DNA of 5,384 nt, taken from assembly GCA_903826185.1 (NCBI GenBank), contig CAIKDL010000095.1:1-5384 (forward strand), given 5' to 3'. Position 1 is the first letter of the stretch. The number at the start of each line of letters is the position of its first letter. Both the position numbers and the translations under genes were made by a program. The notes under the pieces are model-generated. The model did not search any database, was not told where the DNA came from, and was given only the letters and a program-made list of their open reading frames with translations. Below are positions 1 to 4,932 of the stretch, in pieces. The stretch comes from an uncultured bacterium (GTDB taxonomy: Bacteria; Patescibacteriota; Minisyncoccia; Phycocordibacterales; PALSA-1337).

Positions 1-2321
1 CGCTCTTCTGGAGTAAGCTGTGTCTCACCCTTTGGTGAGATCTTACCAACTAGGATATCGCCTTCACGGACTTCAGCACCTATACGGATGATACCCTCTT
101 CAGTTAGATTTTTGAGTTTAGCTTCACCAACGTTTGGTATATCACAAGTCGTGACTTCAGGACCAAGCTTGGTGTCGCGAACATTGACTACGAACTCCTC
201 GATGTGGATGGAGCTCCATTTGACATTCTTAACAACGCGTTCGGACAAGATAATGGCATCCTCGTAGTTTGAACCAGACCAAGACATGAAGGCCACGAGA
301 GCATTGTGACCAAGAGCGATCTCACCCTTGTCGGAAGTAGATGTGTCCGCGAGTATGTCGCCCTTCTTCACTTTGTCACCAACAGAAACGATCGGGCGCT
401 GATGGAAGGCTGTAAAGCCATTTGTACGTGAGAACAAGACGAGATCGTACTGATGAGTCTTGCCGGTCTTCGTAGACTTGAAGACAATCTTCTGAGCATC
501 AACATGAGTTATCTCACCATTTTCAGGAGCAACAACGACGCGGCCAGTATCCAAGACCGCCTTGGCTTCCATGCCGGTCGCAACTATCGGAGCTTCAGGA
601 ACTAGACAAGGCGTAGCTTGTCTCTGCATGTTTGATCCCATCAAGGCACGGTTAGCATCATCGTGGTTCAAGAAAGGAATGAGCGATGTGGCAATGGAGA
701 AAGCTTGGTTAGGAGCAACGTCGATATAATCCACAGCCTCTTTCTTCACCAATTCAGGTTTACCATTTACACGAACCTCAACCTCATCTTCAGTGATATG
801 ACCTTCAGCGTTGAAAGCGGTGGCAGCGTGAGCAATGCGGAAATTCTCTTCTTCAAGAGCGTTCAGGTAGGATATTTCTTTGGTGACGACACCATTCTTG
901 ACCTTGGCATAAGGAGTTTCGATCATGCCGAAATCATTTATACGAGCAAATGTCGTCAGACGCAACACAAGACCGATGTTCGGACCTTCAGGAGTGTGAA
1001 TAGGACAAAGGCGACCATAGTGAGATGGGTGCACGTCACGGACCTCGAAGCCAGCACGCTCACGAGAAAGACCGCCAGGACCAAGAGCTGTCAAAGTGCG
1101 GAGATTTTCTATCTCGGCCAAGACGTTTTCCTGGGTCATGAACTGCGACAATTGGTTGGTAGTATAAAATTCCTTGATACGAGCCTGCAAAGGACGAGGA
1201 TAAATAAACTGGACAGGCAATGTTATATCCGGTTCGATCGTGGACATCTTATCCTGGATATTCCTCTTCATCTGAGTCAAACCGAGACGAATGCGCTGTT
1301 CCAAAAGCTCACCAACATAGCGTACGCGGCGAGAACCAAGGTGATCGATGTCATCAGGTTGTGTATCCGGAGTGCTGTTCATCTTAACGATGTGGCTAAT
1401 GGTCGTAGCGATATCATCAAGAGAGATGGTGCGCTGTTCCATAGCCTTATCATCCATAGACTTTCCGAAACGCTTGTTGAAGCGGAAACGACCGACTTTG
1501 GAGATATCATAACGATCGGCGCTCAAAACCGCCTTGATGAAAGAACGAGCATTGTCGGCAGTGGCCAAATCGCCGTCACGAAGACGCTTGTGGATCTCTA
1601 TATAGGCTTCATCGATAGTCTTGGCGTGGTCCTTAGAAAGTGTATGTTCGACGACCTTCTTGGCGTCAGCATCAGTCTTGAAAAGATCCAACATAACAGC
1701 GTTTGTGTCTGCACCTAGGACGCGCAGCAAAGAAGTGATCGGGAATTTGCGCTTACGGTCGATACGACAATATATAGTACTGTCGGCATCCATCTCTATT
1801 TCCATCCAAGCACCGCGAGCCGGGACAACCTTGGCCCCGAAGTAGCTCTTACCGCGAATTTCATTGGCTACGAAAAATATGCCGAATGAACGAGCGAGCT
1901 GAGGGACAATAACGCGCTCGACACCATTGATGATGAAAGTACCGTGATCAGTCATCAAAGGAAAATCGGCCAGGAACATTTCCTGCTCTTTCTCCACATT
2001 CAAAGTTTTGTTCTTCAGTTTGACCGTAATCTTGATTTGGCCTTCGTAGTTCAACTTGTTGTTCTTGGCATAGTGCTCATTGTATTTCGGATACATGAGA
2101 TCCATCTTGCCAAATGACAATTCGAACTTCTTTTCGGCATAGTCCTTGATCGGAGAGAATTCCTTCAAGAGATTTACGAATCCGTGCTCGATGAGCCAAG
2201 CAAAAGACGTGAGCTGCGATTCTACCAAGTTTGGCATTTCTACCAACGGTTCCTGGTAGCGAGCAAAATATTTCTTCGGACGGACCTGCTTCGCGGTACT
2301 GACTGATGTGGATGTCGACAT
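1..2321 (-). CDS. rpoB: DNA-directed RNA polymerase subunit beta, N-terminal 773 codons (cut by window edge)
   Basis: Beta subunit of RNA polymerase, which forms one jaw and much of the active-site cleft of the core enzyme. The frame is open from the ATG at 2321 to base 1 with no stop or frameshift. Landmarks in order: GVERVIVPQL (134-142, N-terminal rifampicin cluster), YDISKVGRFRFNKRF (about 280), DDIDHLGSRRVR (about 330), the rifampicin region QLSQFM...LGPGG (390-417), RERAGFEVRDVHPSHYGR (from about 420), CPIHTPEGPNIG, DDANRALMGSNMQRQ, the acidic pair Glu687-Asp688 in SNYEDAIILSE, and GDILVGKISPKGETQLTPEE at the cut. Compared with E. coli, the numbering offset grows from about 7 to 120 between the first and second rifampicin clusters, so the E. 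coli-type lobe insertion is absent. The C-terminal third, with the catalytic lysines, lies outside the window; rpoC probably follows. No Shine-Dalgarno sequence precedes the ATG. Several rifamycin-contact residues are changed (see findings). Confidence 0.99.
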   Translation of the reverse strand, partial: MSTSTSVSTAKQVRPKKYFARYQEPLVEMPNLVESQLTSFAWLIEHGFVNLLKEFSPIKDYAEKKFELSFGKMDLMYPKYNEHYAKNNKLNYEGQIKITVKLKNKTLNVEKEQEMFLADFPLMTDHGTFIINGVERVIVPQLARSFGIFFVANEIRGKSYFGAKVVPARGAWMEIEMDADSTIYCRIDRKRKFPITSLLRVLGADTNAVMLDLFKTDADAKKVVEHTLSKDHAKTIDEAYIEIHKRLRDGDLATADNARSFIKAVLSADRYDISKVGRFRFNKRFGKSMDDKAMEQRTISLDDIATTISHIVKMNSTPDTQPDDIDHLGSRRVRYVGELLEQRIRLGLTQMKRNIQDKMSTIEPDITLPVQFIYPRPLQARIKEFYTTNQLSQFMTQENVLAEIENLRTLTALGPGGLSRERAGFEVRDVHPSHYGRLCPIHTPEGPNIGLVLRLTTFARINDFGMIETPYAKVKNGVVTKEISYLNALEEENFRIAHAATAFNAEGHITEDEVEVRVNGKPELVKKEAVDYIDVAPNQAFSIATSLIPFLNHDDANRALMGSNMQRQATPCLVPEAPIVATGMEAKAVLDTGRVVVAPENGEITHVDAQKIVFKSTKTGKTHQYDLVLFSRTNGFTAFHQRPIVSVGDKVKKGDILADTSTSDKGEIALGHNALVAFMSWSGSNYEDAIILSERVVKNVKWSSIHIEEFVVNVRDTKLGPEVTTCDIPNVGEAKLKNLTEEGIIRIGAEVREGDILVGKISPKGETQLTPEE

Positions 2322-2328
2322 ATTTTTT

Positions 2329-2334
2329 ATAATA
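2329..2334 (-). promoter_or_regulatory. Possible start-proximal -10 box of rpoB (P2)
   Basis: TATTAT on the minus strand ends 7 bases before the rpoB ATG, which would place transcription start at or next to the start codon. The best -35 match at 17-base spacing is poor (CCGTCA, 2357-2352). The segment is very AT-rich, so chance matches are likely. The absence of a Shine-Dalgarno sequence, and the same TATTAT-to-ATG arrangement at rpsP, keep it worth listing. Confidence 0.3.
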
Positions 2335-2417
2335 TTGATAAATTATTAAAATGACGGACCGGACGGCAAACTAATTAAGCTGATAAATTGTGACCGATCC
2401 GAAAGACGCACAAAAGC

Positions 2418-2436
2418 CGTTCCATAGTCAGGAACG
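2418..2436 (-). other. Hairpin in the rpoB leader, terminator-like
   Basis: On the minus strand CGTTCC and GGAACG form a perfect 6-base-pair stem around a 7-base loop (TGACTAT). It is followed after two bases by TTTT. The U-run is short and the stem modest, so it is weaker than the two clear terminators in this window. It could be a pause or attenuation element in the rpoB leader. Confidence 0.4.
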
Positions 2437-2479
2437 CCTGGTTCACAAAATTAATGTGATGATATTTGCACGGGTAGGA

Positions 2480-2548
2480 TCTAACTAGGGTCGCTTACGG
2501 GCCTTTGTAATCCTCCGCTGTAGGCAGAACACAATCTGCGAAGTTAGA
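2480..2548 (-). other. Possible structured 5' leader element of rpoB
   Basis: On the minus strand TCTAACT (2548-2542) and AGTTAGA (2486-2480) can close a 7-base-pair stem. Inside it are a perfect 5-base-pair hairpin, GCAGA/TCTGC with a 6-base loop (2539-2524), and a Shine-Dalgarno-like GGAGGA (2516-2511) that has no start codon behind it. AGGAT (2514-2510) can alternatively pair with ATCCT (2481-2477), which would compete with the outer stem. The nested stems suggest a folded RNA. No known leader family was recognised, and the pairing was found by eye only. Confidence 0.35.
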
Positions 2549-2551
2549 GAG

Positions 2552-2580
2552 AGCCTAGCATCTATAGTACCAGGCGTCAA
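2552..2580 (-). promoter_or_regulatory. rpoB promoter candidate (P1), distal
   Basis: TTGACG (2580-2575), a 17-base spacer, then TAGGCT (2557-2552) preceded by an extended-10 TGC. An overlapping alternative is an extended -10, TGG plus TACTAT (2569-2564), with no good -35. Either gives an rpoB leader of about 220-235 bases. The -35 box lies 4 bases from the oppositely directed TTGACA of the ClpP-like gene. Confidence 0.45.
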
Positions 2581-2584
2581 GCGG

Positions 2585-2614
2585 TTGACATGGGGATAAG
2601 TTTTGTGGTAGCGT
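2585..2614 (+). promoter_or_regulatory. Promoter candidate of the ClpP-like gene
   Basis: A consensus -35 box TTGACA (2585-2590) is followed after 18 bases by TAGCGT (2609-2614), which is preceded by an extended-10 TGG. Transcription would begin near 2621, leaving a leader of about 30 bases before the ATG at 2653. The -35 match is perfect but the -10 matches only 3 of 6, so the call is moderate. Confidence 0.45.
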
Positions 2615-2640
2615 TGAAAAGGAAGCCAAACATAAAGTAG

Positions 2641-2646
2641 AAAGGA
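2641..2646 (+). promoter_or_regulatory. Ribosome binding site of the ClpP-like gene
   Basis: AAAGGA lies 6 bases before the ATG at 2653. It is the only clear Shine-Dalgarno sequence next to any start codon in the window. With the in-frame TAA at 2650-2652 directly before the ATG, it fixes the start. Confidence 0.7.
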
Positions 2647-2652
2647 TTATAA

Positions 2653-3234
2653 ATGAGACCCGATGAGAAAAAACTTTGCATAGCAAAACGGATTGTTCCA
2701 ATTATTGGCAAAATCGATAATGAAAGATTCACTAATGTTGGTGAACTTATCGAGGGACTACTTATGATCGGTGCTCCAGACATTATGGCAATCATCAGTA
2801 GTGGCGGCGGAAATGTGGCTGTGGGTCTGGATATATTCGACCTGCTAAAAACATACCCCGGAAAGATTACTGGTGTTGTCTACCGACAAGCAGATTCTAT
2901 GGCCGCAGTAATCCTACAGGCGTGCGAGGAGCGGTGCTGTGCCAAACATGCAAAAATCCTCATACACCATGTGTTCAGGGACAATGTATCTTTGGACACC
3001 TTTGAAAGTCCCCAAAAACTGAAGCGTGTCGTCGCCAAACTTCGGAATGATCAGATGAGCATATACAACATCCTCATCAGTCGTACCAACAAAACAATCC
3101 GCGAGTTAAAGGCTGTCTGCCGCAAAGAAGAGCCGATGGCCGCCGACCAAGTGATCGAATTCGGGCTTGCGGATCGTATCCTCACTCGAGACGACATGAC
3201 CAAGTGGTTCCGGCCAGCACCTAGTCAAAATTAG
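2653..3234 (+). CDS. ClpP-family serine peptidase, divergent (Ser-His-Glu)
   Basis: A 193-residue cytosolic protein of the ClpP/crotonase fold, close to the length of mature ClpP. ClpP forms tetradecameric proteolytic chambers fed by Clp ATPases. Seen in order: a strand and the turn RIVPIIGKIDNE (13-24), the glycine loop SSGGGNVAVGLDIFDLL (49-65, where ClpP has NSPGG), the nucleophile region RQADSMAAVIL with Ser82 (ClpP GMAASMGA), ILIHHVF with His105 (ClpP MIHQP), and KEEPMAADQVIEFGLADRIL (158-177), matching ClpP RDxFMSAEEAxEYGLID. The third triad residue aligns to Glu159 instead of Asp. The N-terminus is short and lacks the usual SRLLxxRIIFLG start that forms the axial pore loops. There is no signal peptide or membrane segment, and five cysteines are present. 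The in-frame TAA just upstream and AAAGGA decide the start. No Clp ATPase is nearby. It may be a divergent ClpP or a peptidase of related role; I leave the symbol empty. Confidence 0.8.
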   Translation: MRPDEKKLCIAKRIVPIIGKIDNERFTNVGELIEGLLMIGAPDIMAIISSGGGNVAVGLDIFDLLKTYPGKITGVVYRQADSMAAVILQACEERCCAKHAKILIHHVFRDNVSLDTFESPQKLKRVVAKLRNDQMSIYNILISRTNKTIRELKAVCRKEEPMAADQVIEFGLADRILTRDDMTKWFRPAPSQN

Positions 3235-3257
3235 TTTTGGAACGAAGTAAATCTTAC

Positions 3258-3287
3258 AAAGTGGAGTGCCTGTGGCTCCACTTTTTT
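3258..3287 (+). terminator. Intrinsic terminator of the ClpP-like gene
   Basis: AAAGTGGAG (3258-3266) pairs perfectly with CTCCACTTT (3276-3284) around a 9-base loop and runs into TTTTTT (3282-3287). It lies 24 bases after the ClpP-like stop codon and directly after the trmD stop on the other strand. The hairpin can also form in the opposite direction, but there the U-tract is only TTTG, so on the minus strand it would be a weak terminator. Confidence 0.9.
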
Positions 3288-3288
3288 A

Positions 3289-3975
3289 TTATCTAGCTTT
3301 CTTTTTCCACTCGTCCATCTTCTTGTGATGTCCAGATAATAAGACTTTTGGCACACTGAGCTTTTTACCTTTATATTCTATAATCGGCGGCCTAGTATAT
3401 ACATCCGATCCAGCTACACGGCGCTCTTCTACAGAATTATCGTCACCAAGCACACCCGGGATCCTGCGGGTTATAGTGTCTATGACGACCATGGCTGGTA
3501 ATTCGCCGCCAGTCAACACGTATTCACCAATCGAGATATCAGTCATTGGAAAAGCTTTCTTGACACGAGCATCAACACCTTCATAGCGTCCGCAAACAAG
3601 GACAATGTCCGTATACTTCTTGAATGAATCCGCGACAACGTTAGTGAACTGCTTACCAGATGGACTGAAGAAAATAATCTTTATCTTGGCGCGATTTTTT
3701 GCAGACCTAATCTTTTTACCAACAGCTTTTTCGATGGCTCTTATGACCGGCAATGCTTCCATGACCATGCCTGGGCCACCACCATAAGGTCTATCGTCCA
3801 CACGGCGCTCGGCATAAGAAAGATCTTTATTCCCTTTTGCTGATTTGGCAAAATCGCGAGGGTTGTAATACTTAATAGCGACAATACCGCGCTCTTGGGC
3901 GCGTTTCAAGATAGATGAATTCACATAAGAATCCAAACTCTCTGGAAATAAGCTGATTATATGGAATGTGATCAT
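3289..3975 (-). CDS. trmD: tRNA (guanine-N1)-methyltransferase TrmD, variant active-site loop
   Basis: TrmD is a SPOUT-class enzyme that uses S-adenosylmethionine to make m1G37 in tRNAs reading codons that begin with C or G in part of the code, and so prevents +1 frameshifting. Family motifs are clear: FHIISLFPE (4-12), DDRPYGGGPGMVM (60-72), FSPSGKQF (103-110), CGRYEGVDARV (128-138), SIGEYVLTGGELPAMVVID (148-166), RRIPGVLG (170-177), YTRP (193-196) and VPKVLLSGHH (208-217). Two departures stand out. After RIPGVLG the usual ...EEDSF...GLL...HYTRP loop is about 4 residues shorter and reads EERRVAGSDVYTRP, so the position of the catalytic Asp (Asp169 in the H. influenzae enzyme) is Arg185. The protein also stops at 228 residues, without the last helices of the roughly 245-255-residue family members. 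The start codon overlaps the previous gene's stop (ATGA), pointing to coupled translation; no separate ribosome binding site is seen. Confidence 0.95.
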   Translation of the reverse strand: MITFHIISLFPESLDSYVNSSILKRAQERGIVAIKYYNPRDFAKSAKGNKDLSYAERRVDDRPYGGGPGMVMEALPVIRAIEKAVGKKIRSAKNRAKIKIIFFSPSGKQFTNVVADSFKKYTDIVLVCGRYEGVDARVKKAFPMTDISIGEYVLTGGELPAMVVIDTITRRIPGVLGDDNSVEERRVAGSDVYTRPPIIEYKGKKLSVPKVLLSGHHKKMDEWKKKAR

Positions 3976-4397
3976 GATTTTTTATCGGCCAAAAACTTAG
4001 ATATCAACTCTACATCCGCTAGATCTTTGGGTCTGCCGGCGGCTTTTTTCCAATTCATTAAATCTACCAAACTTACAACTCTGACACCATTTATAATGGA
4101 AGAATTCTTCAAGAGTTGATCGGTCGGAATGATGAAAGTGTTGTCGACAGAATATTCAGATAATATATCCACCTCTTCAGACCTCAACATTTTCTTGAAT
4201 CCTTTTTGACAATATATGCAATCGCAATCTTTCCACCCTTCTGACTTTAGTTTTGCAAATAATTCAGGAGTGGCGACAAAGTCTAGATCATTGGCTTTTC
4301 TTATGTCATATACCTCCAAAGCTCCTCCAATCAAAACATACTGGTCTATTGGAAAACCTAGAGCTTTCACACGAGCAAATATGTCTTTTTCTTGCAT
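3972..4397 (-). CDS. Small nucleotidyltransferase-fold protein of unknown role
   Basis: A 141-residue protein with the marks of the polymerase-beta-like nucleotidyltransferase superfamily: LIGGALEVYD (22-31) carries the helix-capping GG, DLD (Asp37, Asp39) follows as the metal-binding pair, and EVDIL with Asp77 fits the third carboxylate. WKKAAGRPKDLADVELI (116-132) matches the end motif often seen in stand-alone members (a basic residue, then KDxxDV.L). So a metal-dependent transfer of a nucleotide to a protein, RNA or small molecule is possible, but substrate and role are unknown. It follows khpA by 18 bases and overlaps trmD by 4, at the position where rimM normally lies. It is not RimM-like. 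No HEPN partner or antitoxin is adjacent, which argues against a simple MNT/HEPN toxin pair. Residues 58-63 read CDCIYC, a CxCxxC cluster. Only a weak GGAA (about 10 bases upstream) precedes the start. Confidence 0.75.
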   Translation of the reverse strand: MQEKDIFARVKALGFPIDQYVLIGGALEVYDIRKANDLDFVATPELFAKLKSEGWKDCDCIYCQKGFKKMLRSEEVDILSEYSVDNTFIIPTDQLLKNSSIINGVRVVSLVDLMNWKKAAGRPKDLADVELISKFLADKKS

Positions 4398-4415
4398 ACG
4401 ATGGCTATTCCGAAA

Positions 4416-4790
4416 CTACTCCAACTTGAGATCTGCCATGGCGTCATCGACGCTCTTGGAAGCGCGGGCTGCGGAAGTCTGGACTGGAACTGATGATGGC
4501 AATGCGCCTGGCTGACCCTGCATCTCAGCTGACCTTAGACCGCCAACTGGTTCATTGATCTTGAGATTGACGCGAGAATTGTTTTTCATGCCCACAACGC
4601 GCAGAAGCGTGCGGATAGACTTGGCAGTATTGCCTTGACGACCAATAATCTTACCCATATCAGCTGCCGAAACTTCGAGAGTCAAAAGAACACCCATCTC
4701 ATCTACAGTGCGATTCACTTTCACATCATTCGGATTGTCCACAAGTGCCTTGATAACATACTCTAGAAACTGTTGATCTGCTTGCTGCAT
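4416..4790 (-). CDS. khpA: KH-domain RNA-binding protein KhpA, with C-terminal tail
   Basis: A single type-II KH domain protein of the KhpA (YlqC) family, which binds RNA as a small global regulator and, in Gram-positives, works with KhpB/EloR. The family hallmark is seen as MGKIIGRQGNTAKSIRTLL (45-63), with the GRQG loop at 50-53 that contacts RNA. The preceding VLLTLEVSAAD and following NNSRVNLKINEP fit the flanking strands. Typical family members are about 75-85 residues; this one has an extra tail of about 44 residues (81-124), Ser/Ala/Pro/Gln-rich and then acidic (SVDDAMADLKLE), probably disordered with a short helix. The gene is second in the rpsP-khpA-trmD order that is conserved across many bacteria, but a terminator separates it from rpsP here. 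There is no Shine-Dalgarno sequence; the ATG lies 17 bases after a TATAAG box. Confidence 0.93.
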   Translation of the reverse strand: MQQADQQFLEYVIKALVDNPNDVKVNRTVDEMGVLLTLEVSAADMGKIIGRQGNTAKSIRTLLRVVGMKNNSRVNLKINEPVGGLRSAEMQGQPGALPSSVPVQTSAARASKSVDDAMADLKLE

Positions 4791-4807
4791 ATTAGTTCAA
4801 TAGCTAA

Positions 4808-4813
4808 CTTATA
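4808..4813 (-). promoter_or_regulatory. Possible -10 box of the khpA-trmD operon
   Basis: TATAAG (4813-4808) lies 17 bases before the khpA ATG, after the rpsP terminator. It would give an mRNA leader of about 10 bases. No good -35 is seen at normal spacing. An internal promoter is expected here because the terminator at 4875-4894 should cut off transcription from rpsP. Confidence 0.4.
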
Positions 4814-4816
4814 ATC

Positions 4817-4832
4817 GTACAGTTCGCTGTAC
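4817..4832. repeat. Perfect inverted repeat before khpA (GTACAG-N4-CTGTAC)
   Basis: GTACAG (4817-4822) and CTGTAC (4827-4832) are perfect 6-base complements around TTCG on the plus strand (CGAA on the minus strand). It lies 4 to 19 bases upstream of the TATAAG box, in what would be the spacer and -35 region of the khpA promoter. It may be an operator for a dimeric DNA-binding protein. As RNA on the minus strand it would be a short hairpin with no U-tract, so it is not a terminator. Confidence 0.55.
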
Positions 4833-4874
4833 TAGTGCCTAGTTTAGCAAAGAAGACAAATAGTGGCAATTAAG

Positions 4875-4894
4875 AAAAAAGCGCCTGTCGGCGC
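4875..4894 (-). terminator. Intrinsic terminator of rpsP
   Basis: On the minus strand GCGCC (4894-4890), loop GACA, GGCGC (4885-4881) and then TTTTTT (4880-4875) form a short GC-rich hairpin with a U-run. It is 38 bases past the rpsP stop and upstream of khpA, and so uncouples S16 expression from the khpA-trmD genes. Confidence 0.9.
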
Positions 4895-4932
4895 ATATAT
4901 ATCTCAAGGTGGAAAACTCAGATATGAGTCTA

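Larger units (their letters stand above)
2322..2652. other. Divergent intergenic region between rpoB and the ClpP-like gene
   Basis: This 331-base stretch has no convincing coding frame on either strand. It holds two oppositely directed promoter candidates around 2552-2614, inverted repeats at 2418-2436, 2443-2459, 2480-2548 and 2524-2539 that would be transcribed as part of the rpoB leader, a short iterated repeat (GACGG twice, 9 bases apart) at 2353-2366, and an AT-rich segment (2322-2350) directly before rpoB. No tRNA, ribosomal-protein gene or rplJ/rplL remnant is visible, although rplL usually precedes rpoB in other bacteria. Confidence 0.85.

Noticed and set aside
663..1718. A 351-codon open frame on the plus strand
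   Set aside because: It lies wholly antisense to the conserved core of rpoB, whose minus-strand translation matches the family throughout. The plus-strand product resembles nothing and is a shadow of rpoB codon usage.
1..2321. Alternative genetic code (UGA as glycine, as in Gracilibacteria and Absconditabacteria)
   Set aside because: No in-frame TGA occurs in rpoB, rpsP, khpA or trmD, and TGA ends the nucleotidyltransferase-like gene inside an ATGA overlap.
2443..2459. TCACA-N7-TGTGA, resembling a CRP half-site pair
   Set aside because: The half-sites are in the inverted order compared with a CRP site (TGTGA-N6-TCACA) and the spacing differs. It is more likely a weak hairpin.
2511..2516. 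GGAGGA on the minus strand as a ribosome binding site for a leader peptide
   Set aside because: No ATG, GTG or TTG follows at a usable distance, so no leader peptide could be proposed.
2461..2545. A possible small RNA gene or tRNA in the rpoB upstream region
   Set aside because: No T-loop sequence, anticodon stem or acceptor pairing of a tRNA fits, and no tmRNA, 6S or RNase P motif was seen. The folds are listed as leader structure only.
2577..2795. A 72-codon minus-strand frame with hydrophobic segments covering the promoter region
   Set aside because: It overlaps the start of the ClpP-like gene in antisense, covers both -35 boxes and has no family resemblance.
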